Origin: Tachypleus tridentatus
Lineage: Eukaryota > Arthropoda > Merostomata > Xiphosura > Limulidae
DNA length: 64,000 nt
Assembly: GCF_004210375.1 (NCBI RefSeq)
Contig: NW_027467782.1
Coordinates: 26,949,276 to 27,013,275 of the forward strand
Reading direction: 5' to 3'
Shown in pieces: positions 11,100 to 22,520 of this stretch (positions are counted from its first letter, which is position 1; each line of letters opens with the position of its first letter). The position numbers and the translations under genes are program-made. The notes under the pieces are model-generated. The model was not told the DNA's origin. It was given only the letters and a program-made list of their open reading frames with translations, and ran no database searches.

Positions 11100-12165
11100 G
11101 AGAGAGTTTTAGTGTGACTTTTCTTATGGACAAGAGTATAAACAGGTATGGGACTGTAGGGGTATTGCAAGTGGATGTTAAGTTATTAATTAGTATACGT
11201 AGAAAGGTGTTCCTTTATATTCGTTTAATTTTGGTTTTCGTTGTTGTATAAGTAGGGTTTATTTGAATTTGTGTTTGTTTATATTTGTTTCCCTACTTGA
11301 TATCTGGGTGTTTTCTATGGTTGTGTTGTGTTTATTTGATTTGCAGTGTTCAAAAACATGTGAAAGTGTGTTTTTGTGTTCTATGAATCTAGTTTCCATT
11401 GTTTCTGCTTATTTCCCCAGTATAGAAGTCATGGCAGTTGTTGTATTGTATTTTATAAATTATGTTGGTGTTGTATTTGTCAGTGTCGTTTTTACATAGA
11501 ATGGACTTTAGTTTTTACCTGGTTTTTGAATAAATTTGATATTTACTGGAATGTTGCATTTTAAGTTTTTTTGAAATGTTTATTATTTTTTCGCTGATGT
11601 CGGGGTCATATGGTATGCAACAGTATAAGGTTTTGTAGTTTGTTGTATCTTGGGATTTATTGTTGTTTGTTTGTTGTTGGTCTAGGTGTGCGCGTGTATA
11701 ATTTGTTCCATGGTTTTTGAGGAAAAGTGTCATTTTATTTTGTCTAATGCATAGTTAATTTCATCTGGTGAACACAGTTTTGTGGCTGTGTTTATTTGGT
11801 TTCTTAATATGTTGAGTTCTTGTAGATGCAAATCTAGCAATTGTATTATCAACATACCTGTACCAGTATAGTGGTGGATAGAAGGCTGAATTGATCGCTT
11901 GTGATTCAATCTGTGTCATAAAAATGTTGACATGGGATTCCCCATACTCATGCCATTTATTTGTAGATAGTTTTGGTAGTAGTGAATTCTATAAGGGTTA
12001 CTAATTGGTTGCTGGGGGTGTGTGTCAATGGGTTGGGATCTTGGATATAAAGTTCTTAGGCTATCTTGTGGGTTTCAGTTGTTGGGACTTTGTGAAGACA
12101 GAGATTACATCAAAACTGGCCATTAAGGCTTTATGATTTAGTTGATTATGAATATATTTAAAATT
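11100..12165 (-). pseudogene. Penelope-like retroelement ORF (RT + GIY-YIG), decayed
   Basis: Blocks in order on the minus strand: NHKALMASFDVISVFTK (about 12150-12100; the 'SFDVVSLFT' RT block), a WGIP..TD-IES-like block matching 'MGSPLSPILA', then YPPLYWYRYVDNTIARFAST (11880-11821), which is RT motif C with YVDN in place of YVDD. A long linker ORF follows (11733-11515), then IYKIQYNNCHDFYTGEISRN (11460-11401). This last block is the VYKI.C..C...YIGET.R signature of the GIY-YIG endonuclease of Penelope-like elements. Stops and frameshifts are frequent, and the Asp-to-Asn change in motif C would itself inactivate the RT. The N-terminal half is missing, which fits 5' truncation on insertion into the CR1 copy. 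Confidence 0.75.
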
Positions 12166-12174
12166 GAAGAGTCA

Positions 12175-12645
12175 TTGAAAAAGGATCCAGCTGATGTTAC
12201 ATGTTTAGTAAATCCATAAACACTAAATGTACACTCCTACCCTTATCTTCTTAAGCAGTAGCCTCTTCAAAGAATGTCATAAGATTTGTAAAGCAATGTG
12301 TCCTTTACTGAAACAATGTTGGCTACCTGAATCTAAAATTTTGTTCATTGAACTTAGAAAACACATTTTATCATACTTTCAAAAATATGTTTATGCAACT
12401 GATATAAGGCTAATAGGCTTGTAATCACCTGGACAATTTTTATCTCTTCCCTTCAAAAGTGTGGTATCATTATCCAACTTCCAACCTGCTGATACCTGCC
12501 CACTATTCAAGAACTAACAAAAAATATTATCAAGTGGCTCACGTATTCCCATTTTAACATCCTTCAAACTCCTTATGGAAATATTATCTAGTCGAGGAAC
12601 TTTATTACTCTTTAATTTTCCAGTTATTTCTTAACAATTTCAGAA
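12175..12645 (-). pseudogene. CR1 LINE RT remnant, 5' part
   Basis: On the minus strand: VPRLDNISIRSLKDVK, then MGIREPLDNIF, then SGQVSAGWKLDNDT, LLKGRDKNCPGDYKPISLIS, and after frameshifts IVSVKDTLLYKS (compare SQHGFxxGKSCLTNLL) and GVHLVFMDLL (compare VVYLDFSKAF). The order and spacing are those of CR1 RT. The right-hand partner of this copy is at 10995-10800. Confidence 0.7.
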
Positions 12646-12649
12646 CTGA

Positions 12650-15440
12650 TGTGATAACATTGTTCAATATTGTCTCCATCTTGCAAATGACTAACATCAG
12701 GGATATTTGTTTTAATCAGACAAAAAATGAACACCTCACCAATCAAACAGTAAGAGAGTCCAGCAATAAATGATCACACAGAGTCTAAGATCAGGCTTAA
12801 ATTGCATATGTGTAAAATGACCAGGCTTCAAAGAATTTGAGTACTAACTATAAAATGTTTCCTCATGATGCTACTACCACTCACAAAAGAGATCCAAATG
12901 AAACAAAGGAAATTTGATGGGTGGAATTTTAACATCACAAACTAAGCAAACACACATGAGATGACAGTGAAGGATGAAGTTTGATTAGAGCATGATCAGA
13001 ATTTAAAATGCAGCATGTGTCTCTCTCACTTAACTCAACTGAATAAACATAGACAAGGAATACGAATCCATCCCTCGTACAATACACTAGCTGTATTGGG
13101 GGTGACTCACACTACACAGTGCCACCATTGCTCTACTTTTCACCATATTGTATTGTGCTGTACATAATCACTGAAGAACTCTACAAGATACACCATCCAA
13201 GCAGTCAGGAACTGGTAAGTGGCAAGGACATCCTTATTCTACTTGAATAAGGAGAGGGTGAGAATTAACATCTGGGAAATGCAAATAAATGCCCAGATCC
13301 CCATTAAACATCTGCCGGAAAGAATTTTTCTTATAGACAGTGCAAGAGATGACTGTGAAACACGATTTTGAAAAGCTGGCAAATGCAAGCCAAAGAAGTG
13401 GTCAGTTACTTCTTTGGTGCTGACTTTTTCCGTGATAGTCCATGGAATGGTACGGGCATGGTCGGGCAAATGAGTAAGTTTAATACCATGAAGATAATTA
13501 AGGTGGTCTTCCATAACTCCCTTCCTCCCTTGTTCGAACCAGGACAAATGGGGTGTGGGCATTTTCTTTAACCTACAGCCTAGTGTGAATCTTAGGAAAT
13601 AATCATACCATGGGAGGAAAAATCAACAGCTGGTGAAAGAATATAATGAAAAAACAGTGTACTTTTCTTTCTCAAAAACTGTGTGTAGATTGAAGAATAT
13701 CAAGAACAAGGAGATGAAACTATCAGATCATGAAGACTGTTCATGAAGATGAATGTGTTTAGATTAATTCATAAGTCAACCTGAAGGTGCAAAAGAGACA
13801 CAAGAAAGTAAGATAGATGACAAATTTGAGATAAAGTCTGCAAGCATCAATATCCAGGTAAGAATACATCAACATAAGGAGCTGGCAGACCTATCTAGTA
13901 AGTGTAGGAAGCAATAGGTCTCCAGATAAAGAATAAAAACAGTGATGGAAACCACAAAAAAAAAGACATTCGTGCCATCTGATAATACATAAACCAGATA
14001 CAGCAGATTGTCCAGATCCAAATAAGAATAGAGGTAAAAGATAGAAGGAGATAGGAGATAAAGAATGATCACTTTCCCGATAAGCTGAAGTATTGAAAAG
14101 AAAACTTTGATCTGGGAGGAGAAATAAATAAGCATGGTGAAAAGGAGTGTGGAAAGAATTGACAATATATACATCAAATGAAAGATACCACAGTTGAAAA
14201 GGAGAAAAAAAAATGTCTTTAGAGAAAGATGGTACAGATATCAAGAAGCCAATGTTTCAAATGGGACATGTGTGAGAGCATGTAAAACTACATGAAAGTC
14301 TCAGTCAGGCAAAGAGATTAGTGAAGAAGGAAGGACCAAACAAAGTGGAAAAAACAGAGGAAAGAAACACCTGATGGTAACAAGAAAGGATATGTGTAAT
14401 TGACAAATTTGTCCACTAATCAGTTATGGCAGAGACTGAAAATCCGTAATTGAACAATTATGTGAAAAAGGCCAAAATATGGACAATGTCAAGAAAACCT
14501 GGGAGTTGCAAATGGCAGATGGAACAACTATAAAGAACTTGCAACTTCCAGTGACAAAGTTCAAAGATGACAGGAACGGGATAAGAAGGCAAAACAATTC
14601 AAAGTCCAGCCCACCAGGAAGTGGAGTAAACAAATTCCACACAAGAAGAAAGGGTGACACCACGTAAGGTTGGAGCAAGAAAGGGGGAAAGGGCAGAGGA
14701 TAAGGGGATTTCAAAGCCAAATGAAGAGAAGAGGAAACCAAAGAGGAACAAGCAACAGGACCCAATGAGGAGTGTTATATATAAAGGCCTTGACAAAAGG
14801 AACAAGATGAAGAATGAAATAGACATTCAGAAAAAGGTGAGAAAAGTCTTGGCTGAAAGCATCAACCATCAGAGATTAAGAAGGAACTGAAAATCAGATA
14901 AATGGAAGTTTGGTGTTGATAGCAGTGGCAAAGGTATTAGGAGCATGCCCAATGAGAAAATGAGAGTGGAGTGACCACTCTGTAGGTAGAATCCAGTCTG
15001 GTCAAGAAAGGTGATCTGTTTTAAGGTTTAGAGCCATAGCAATTCAATTCAAGCTGTAAAGGAGATAAAGATATGATAAATCTGGTGAAGCATGACTTAC
15101 AGAAGTTTCCTCAACTCTAAAGAGAGCCCAGAATAAGTGATATGTATCAATTTTTGTACTCACCTCAACAAAGTAGCCATGGATTAATCATAGGAACTGA
15201 AGGATCACAAAGAATAAAAAATCATAGCACATCTAAAAGCATTCTGAGAGGCAACATAACACTTCAAAGGCCTCACTGGATATAACAAATTATCAGAATA
15301 CAATCAATTATAGAGGTGAGGAATGGCAGTTCATTTAGAAATATGAGCCATGAAAAATTGATGACCTGAGGGCAGTACAGATGGGGGAAAAGTAAATAGC
15401 ATGTTTATGAAATAATTGCTGAAATGGCTTCAAGGTTAGT
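12650..15440. other. unclassified sequence of intermediate base composition
   Basis: Purine-rich on the plus strand (especially 13590-14900), with several overlapping 60-115 codon ORFs on both strands but no readable domain, no repeat I recognise and no splice context. ORFs such as 13869-14177 and 14424-14765 (minus) are hydrophobic only because the strand is T/C-rich. Probably old repeats. Confidence 0.35.
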
Positions 15441-18400
15441 GTAATGAGGTAAGAACATACACATATATATTCTTCTAAAACTTTTAGTGAGACAACAGAT
15501 TTTAACTCAATTTACATCATTAACATTATTCAATTATCAAGACATCTCAAATGTATTCAAAATACTAGTTCTATTATGTGCTGCATTATCCAGTTGTGCA
15601 GCTCATATTGATCCAAAAGCATTTACACTGTCCTCTGTATGTTATTGTGCATACATATTGTTGACTTACTGACAAAAATTGTAGGATTTAGGAAAGAGTA
15701 TCCACTTTGGGCCTTCATCTATGTTCAGTTTGTTTCCAACTCCAGTCACCAAAAAAATGAAAGTCTGGCTGTAGACACAAAATTTGGCTCAAGACATAGC
15801 AAGCCTGGATAGTGGCTCACCTAACATGCTGCACATGGAAGACATGTTGAGATAAGTTCAAATGCAGATATGTCAAAAAACACTGTTCAAACATCTTGTT
15901 CTCTTCTCCTTTTCCAACAGAAGCTGAGGTAATATCACAACCTTTTATGGGTACACATTTGAGGCAATGACGCAAGCAGTAATAAAATAGTAGTGTCTAC
16001 CAACACTAAATGTTAGCCAGAGTTCCAAAACGTGTAGGTTGTGCAACTTGGACCTCGCAAATGCAACAACATTCACATTAGCATCTTCATGCCTGCATGG
16101 ATCATCAATGTCTTGTAAACACATGATCAAACTGAGTGATGTACAACTCCATCTTACCAATAACATGACCAAGTTAAGTGTTGTACAACTCCATCCTCTT
16201 AATGCAAATCACAAAAAGTTTGTGGGTGAGATAACAAAAGACCTCCTGTTCCACTGTTGCAGAGATAAGCAGCCCAATCTTTCGGAACGGTTGTTTTGTA
16301 CGAGACCTACCTCTGGAGCTTATCCCATGAACATTCCATTGTCTATTAAACTGAACTATTGGCTATATATTTGTCCCAAACATACAGACTATGAATATTT
16401 TAAAGTTTTAACCTGATGAGAGTACAAAGTTAGTATCTATATATACTTCAAAAATTCTAGCACTACTTGATTTACCATGTTTATAATACTTCTTTCACCA
16501 AAAATGTTCATACTAACTTTTGGAGATAATCCAATGGAAATACTGTTGCAAATTACTTCAAAAAATAGTGCAAAGTCTTACAAGTAGTAAGTGTCATTAT
16601 TGTGCTGCAACAGAAACTTTTGCTACTGTAGAATAATGATCCAAGTTACCTACAACTGTTTTTCAGACAAAACCTTCCCCCCTTTGTATCAGGCACATTT
16701 GATGTCAGTTACCAATCTTTAATCTCTATTATTTTATTTACGGAGTTATGATAGCAGAATTTGTGATAAACATGACCATGGGTCCTACAAAATAAATCCA
16801 CTTTTTTATCCTCATTCAGATAAGAAATGAAGTCACCAGCTAAAAAATATTACAAACAAGCAAAACAATTCTGGTAAGTTTTGCTTTGTTAGAAAGAAAT
16901 ATGGCAGTAACTATCATAAGAAATATTTTACAAAATGGTATGTGGTATTTCCTTAAACTTCTCTAGCAGGACAAGCACCATAACATAAGTTCAGAAATTC
17001 TTCCGTAATAAAGGTATGATTGATGTACATAATTTCAAGTTTTGCCAGAGAGAGTAACAAGTTGCTAGATGAAAAAGAATTGTCATGGCAATCATTTTTG
17101 GTTTTCTAAATCACATTTAACTTAATTAATATTATATGCAGCTCCTTACAAAAGCTTTCTGAAAAGTCAACTTAAATCTACTTTTCATCATTATTCAGAT
17201 AAGAAATAAAGTCTTCAACAAAACTTGACAGGCAAAATTTTTCCTTTGTAAAACAATTTTGTCAGGTTTTACTTTTATTATTAAGTCAAAATATGGCAGT
17301 ATAAATTAAAATGAATGATTAAAACAATGGTTAATGATGTTTTACTGAAGTCCATTATCAAGAACAGCACAACAATAAGCTTCGCAATTCTGAAAAGGAG
17401 TTAGTGTGTAGTTGTCTATAAATTTTACCAGCTTACACCTTATTTTGAAACCTAAACTCTTGACCTATCATAGCTACCCTAACCAGTCTTTACCCAACTG
17501 AGAGTCGTACAATAATCATGCTTTACATTTAACTATTTCTGCCTCTCTTTCAAAGAACTTGAGATTGTGGGAATACTGGTAATGTCTCATCAGGTTTTGA
17601 AAATAAAGGACAATGTCTCACCCAAATATTTTTATATGATCTGTGTTTTTATCTGTTTTTTATTACTTTTTTGAAGCATTTTGAAAGTTTGTTTGCCTGT
17701 TTTAAAGCAAGAATTTGACTATGTGAGGAAAATTAGTTCAAAAGAATGTTTCCAAATGAAAATTTAGGTAGGTAATTTGGTAATTATAATTTGTATTTTT
17801 CAGGATAAGAAATTAAACATTGTTGCATAAAATTAGAATATCATCAGAAAGAAATGGTTCTATTGCAATAAAGCATTTGTCAAACACATTTTTCAGTTGA
17901 ATACAAGAGACTAAAAAGTTTATTTTTGGAAAATGCAAGACATTTATATGAAAAAATTTGTCTGAACATAAAACAAAAAATGATGGTTTACTTCATGTAA
18001 AGAAAAACATAGAGCAACCACCCACAACTGAAACATTGTTCAAAGACATTTCTTAAATATTTATAAAAAATAAAGAAATTTTGGTGGTTGACTTCATTTG
18101 ATTACTGCATTCAAGTCTTGTTCTAATTTTTCATAAAGTATGCATCTTATATTTTATTAAAGTAATCCCAAATTTTTGCAATACTGTACTTATGAACAGG
18201 AATGTAACATCATAAGTTATTTTGTTTTAGAGCACAAGTCAGTGATCATGAAAATAAGAAATTGCCCTGGATCCTAAGATTATTGGCATCTATCATATTC
18301 ATTACAGAAGATTTTAAACTTAAGATGTAAATGCTTTTAATATGCTATCCCTGCCTTAGAACTTCAAGAACACACTACTGACCATCATTTTAATTATTCC

Positions 18401-18495
18401 TTTTAATCAAGACAACCGTATTCCCTCTTATTGAATAAAGTAAAATCAAAACAGGACAAAACAGGTTTAAAAAGAAAGAGCCCCTACCTTATTAA
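15441..18495. other. AT-rich stretch with one small tandem duplication
   Basis: Includes a two-copy 42 bp tandem repeat at about 16122-16205 ('acatgatcaaactgagtgat' ... 'acatgaccaagttaagtgtt', each followed by 'gtacaactccatc'). It produces the longest plus-strand ORF nearby (16039-16416). Nothing else recognised. Confidence 0.4.
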
Positions 18496-18499
18496 TCTG

Positions 18500-19580
18500 T
18501 TGATTGACAATTTATTATCTAAGTGAGGATGAAAGAAATGATTTAGTTTCAACATATAATCAGAAAGCTTTTTTAAGATGTCACATAGAGTACCAGTGCA
18601 GAAAAATTACCTCAGTCATGCAGCTGGATAAGTTATTTAAATGGATTGAAGACAGGCTATGTGGAAGGATGGGAAAAGTTAACAGAGTTCAGACAAACTA
18701 ATGTTACAAATAGTGTGACCTGTGATAGGATCACTGCTTTCCTCATTTACATTACTGAAACACTGTTAATTAAGTTTACAGAAGATACAAACATCTTCAG
18801 TCAGAAATAATTTGATTTCGCACAAACTTAGATTAGTTGATTGTTAGGTAAATACATGACAAATGGTATATAATTATAACATATAATTATAATGTTATGC
18901 ACTGGGATTACCACTACAAGTTAATGATAAACTTTAGATTGGAATGCTTTTAATTATGTTGATGAAATTAATGACTCAGGACACTGGCTGAATTCTTAAG
19001 CCTTCGTGACAGTGTTCTATCACATATGGTAAATTTTGGGTTGAATATACTGATTATCAGTCTCAGATGGCTACAGTATCATTAATCACTATTCAGGCAT
19101 CATCTGGAGTACTGCATGCAGTTTTGGTCTCCATATTGTAATAAGTACATTGAGTTGATAGATATAATTCAGAGAAAGGTCACAAGGATATTATTTCTTG
19201 GACAGATAGGTTGAACTATGATGACAGATTCTTATTTCTTAATTACTTTTCTCACGTAAAGAGAAGGCCCAAAAATGATTTGAAAAATTCAAAACTATCA
19301 AGTAAATAGATCAACCTTTTTGTGTGTTAAATTCTAAGGATGGTAGGTCAAACAAGAGTTCACAAATTTAAGATCTGGAAAGGTCAAACTCATCTCCAGT
19401 TGAGGATTTTTTCTTTCAATAGGGTGGTGAATGTGGGGAAGAATCTGTCATCTATAATGCAATTCTACAGACGTTTAAGAAAAAGAGCTGTTGAACATTT
19501 GGAGGTGGATTTAATAATTAAGTTTTATAAGGAAGGTTGGGAGTTAAGAGATAATAGTACTAAAATGAGCAAAATTACCT
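18500..19580 (+). pseudogene. CR1 LINE RT remnant, C-terminal half
   Basis: Plus strand: LDKLFKWIEDRLCGRMGKVN (about 18623-18685; compare ALKWIENWLDGR), a broken palm, then a 'HLEYCxQFWSPYxxKxIELLExIQRRATR'-like stretch at 19095-19185 (IIWSTACSFGLHIVIST in one frame, IQRKVTRILF in another). At 19340-19480 follows QTRVHKFKIWKGQTHLQLRI then FSFNRVVNVGKNL, the TRGHKxKLxKxRxxLDxRxxFFSxRVVNxWNxLP tail of CR1. Many stops. Its right end abuts the hAT terminus at 19585. Confidence 0.75.
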
Positions 19581-19989
19581 AGTGCAGGGGGGTTTCCAAC
19601 GTAAGAGTGCCCGAGGGCCACAACTACAGTCACAAGTCTAGTGGTGGGCGGCATTATATTTTTGTCAAATTAGGGCTTGTTAGTGTATTACATAATGCAA
19701 AACAAAGAGTAATAGATCCATGGTAGGGTTAATTTATGTCCTTTCAACATAGTAAAATGAGTTATGATTGGGGAAGGAGTTAATCTGAATGGGACTTACT
19801 TTATGTTACATGATATTTGGATGGACATATTTTCAAAAAAAGATGTATTTCATTGTGAAAATAAAAGGAAAATATAACTTAAACATGTTCAATTATGTAA
19901 TGAATAATTTTATTGAAAAAATGCTGCATATAAAAGAAATTAGAATAGCAAACATATCTATGATATTTAATAAACTAAGTACATAAAAG

Positions 19990-21787
19990 TTTCAATGTGA
20001 ACTATGAGGTCGCTCAGCAACACTGACCAAAGCAGGTTTGTTGACATGGAGTTCTGTCATTGCTAGTCTTAGGAGGTGAAGTAGAGAAGAATCTGTGAGG
20101 TGACATCTGTTGTGGTTCTTAATGAATTTCATAGTGGAGAACACACTTTCACATATATATGTGTGCTACCAAACACTGATGTAATTTTCTGTCCAAAGTA
20201 CACAGATTTGAAAATAGATTTTTTGAAAGTAGTTTAAAGAAATCTGGTCCTTCTTCTTGTCTGGTTTGCAGAAAGGGATCAGCTTGCAAATCACATAATT
20301 CAAGTTGAACATCAGCTTGTTGATTTTCTGTTAACACAAAGAGGATTATTGAACAACTCTATCCTGCTTTTTATAATTTCAAATTCTTCGAATCTTGCAT
20401 TAAACACATCAATAATATCTTCAAAATTTACACAAAATTCTAAAAAATCAAGTGACTCATCATCTTTGAACTGTTCTATTAATTACTGACAACTCAGAAA
20501 GTGGCCCAAGTCATTCTTTTCTAAGTAAACTTTGAAAATTCTTAACTTCTTTTGAAACCCATTTATGTTTCCCATTAAATCTGATATCATCTAGTTCTGC
20601 CCCTGGAGCTTTAGGTTGAGATCGTTAAGGTGAGTGGTGATGTCTATGAGAAAAGCCAGTTGTATCAGAAAATCCTTACTTTTGAGCTCTTCTTCCAATT
20701 GTGTTGTATCTGATGAAACAAATTGATTGAGGAATACAGGGATTTCTTTCCTTATTCCAAAATATTGTTCACAACACTTTCAGGGCAATGAGCCACCTTA
20801 CTTGATTTTAAAGTAAGTATATGCTGCTTCCATATCCTCCAAGAATTCCTTTAGCTGCCAATGTAAAAAAGCTTTGTTTCCTCCTCTTATCAGGTAAATA
20901 ACTTTAACAAATTTAAAACTTTGTTTTGATTCACTGATTTCCACCACAAAGCTCCTTGATGAATAACACAATGAAATGTTGGGCAAGTTACTTAATTTTC
21001 CTTAAAAAAACCAACAAAGCCTAATTTTTTCCAATCTTTGCAGGTGCGCCACCTGTCACTATTGCTGAACACTTATTGAAACCTCCGATTTTATCAACTG
21101 AATTTTTCACTGCCTTGAAGATATCCTTTCCTTTTGCGGCCCCGTGAAGAGCTCATACATTCAATAATACCTCTTTCTTTGAAATATCTTCAACAACACA
21201 TACAAATATTAACAGCTGACTAACTTCTGCTTCATCAGTACTTTCGTCAAGACAGAGAGAAATAAGTACTTTTTATCCCAGTCCAACAAGCGAGTTTTCT
21301 AATTGTTCTCCCATATCAGTGACCCTTCTTTGTATGGTTTGGTTGGAAAGTGGCACTGATTAAAATTTCTCAGCAGTTTTGGCATCCCAAAACACCTTTG
21401 CCATTTCAACAGCACATTTCTTTATTAAACTGCTATCAATAAAAGGTTTCTTTGCCCTTGCAAGGTCAAGAGAAATGATGTATGAAGCATATGAAGTAGA
21501 TGTCTGGCTTTCTGACAACTTGCTAAACATATTCGTTTGTTGTTTTAATTTCTTGCTGAAATCCACAATCTGAACTTTGAGTTTCTCCTTCATAATTTTT
21601 ATACTTTTATTCGTGCATAGTTGAATAATGTTTTTTCACATTAAATTCTTTGGGCACTGATATAATTTGCATACAAATCAAACACTACAACTTGCCAATA
21701 TTGTTTGTAATAAAATAATCAAGTTCCCAACATTCCTGGTACACTATTTTCACTGTTAATCTTACGTTTCTTAAAAATTTTGTTCAT
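19990..21787 (-). pseudogene. hAT transposase, SCAND3/ZBED/GTF2IRD2-type, decayed
   Basis: Starts at an ATG (21787-21785, MNKIFKKRKINSENS) and runs leftward. Readable blocks in order: a zinc-finger trace (CEKTLFNYARIK); ASYIISLDLARAKKPFIDSS then LIKKCAVEMAKVFWD (the 'AKxGKPFTDGELIKxCM' block); LISLCLDESTDEAEVSQLL (the LDESTD block with a catalytic Asp); GIRKEIPVFLNQFVSSD; ITTHLNDLNLKLQGQN; DDESLDFLEFCVNFEDIIDV; QLELCDLQADPFL; and a C-terminal trace near 'VFGSTHIYVK' (the dimerisation-region SLFGSTYICEQ). About ten stops and frameshifts. It was a cut-and-paste transposase; the copy is inactive. Confidence 0.8.
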
Positions 21788-21884
21788 TTTTATATTTAAC
21801 ATGGAATTAAACAGTGATAATTTACAACATATCAACCACCACAACAGCAAACAGACAGACTGGCAACAGCCACCAGCTGGGCAA

Positions 21885-22131
21885 GTTCACTTTGTCTAGC
21901 AGAAAGGAGGGAGTATATAACTCAGTGAATCCACTTTGTCTAGCAGGGGGAATGATAGTATACTATGTTCACTTTGTCTAGTAGAAGGAAGGGAGTATAC
22001 AACTCAGTGAATCCACTTTGTCTAGCAGGGGGAATGATGGTATACTATGTTCACTTTGTCTAGCAGAAGGGAGGGAGTATATAACTCAGTGAATCCACTT
22101 TGTCTAGCAGGGGGAATGATGGTATACTATG
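21885..22131. repeat. 82 bp tandem array, six subterminal motifs
   Basis: Three 82 bp units, each holding two copies of 'cactttgtctagcag' (starts 21888, 21932, 21970, 22014, 22052, 22096; alternating spacing 44 and 38). One copy has 'gtctagtag'. The array lies between the transposase start and the right end of the hAT element, where some hAT transposases bind clustered short motifs. Confidence 0.9.
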
Positions 22132-22410
22132 TCGAGGTGTATGTGACATAATTTAAAAGCTCTTACTATCAAGTTATTACTCTAAAATTATAGAGGCATA
22201 ATTAATAAACATATAGGTGCTGACAAAATAAATTTTAAAATTCATTAGTGAATACTAGTTGGAGCTTTCATGCATTTTTACCTCGCAAGTAAGAATTTTT
22301 CATTTCTTCATTACAAAAAAAAAATTATAAAAGTAGGTTATGTTTCAATTGACTTTTGCAGGCCACATAAAACCATGCAGCCTGCGTGCCACCTGTTGCA
22401 AATCTCTGGT

Positions 22411-22520
22411 GGATCGATAGAGGACACAAGTTTAGGATTTGGAAAAACAGACTTGGCTTCAGTTAATACATTTTTATTTACATAACAGGATGACTGACTC
22501 AAGGAGTGTGTTACTACTGG
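22411..22520 (+). pseudogene. possible CR1 C-terminal tail
   Basis: The plus strand reads RGHKFRIWKNRL (about 22417-22452) and then NTFLFT, resembling the TRGHKFKIWKxRxxL...FFS tail of CR1. It directly follows the hAT right end. A short match only; it could be chance. Confidence 0.35.

Larger units (their letters stand above)
19585..22408 (-). mobile_element. hAT DNA transposon remnant
   Basis: The left end 'caggggggtttccaacgtaa' (then gagtgcccgagggccacaac) and the right end, read on the minus strand as 'cagagatttgcaacaggtgg' (then cacgcaggctgcatgg), are imperfect inverted repeats of the hAT type (CAGNGGTTTCCAAC...GCCCGxGGGC). Between them lie a dead transposase on the minus strand and a subterminal repeat array. 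The 8 bp flanks (acctagtg left, gtggatcg right) do not match, so either the ends are off by a few bases or the target duplication has decayed. Confidence 0.7.

Noticed and set aside
13239-14890. Cluster of 60-117 codon ORFs on both strands
   Set aside because: Overlapping on opposite strands, driven by a purine/pyrimidine strand bias, with no readable domain.
16039-16416. 125-codon plus-strand ORF as a gene
   Set aside because: It spans a two-copy 42 bp tandem repeat, has no family resemblance and no splice or promoter context.
19577-22416. Perfect 8 bp target duplication around the hAT element
   Set aside because: The flanks acctagtg and gtggatcg do not match, so it is not claimed.
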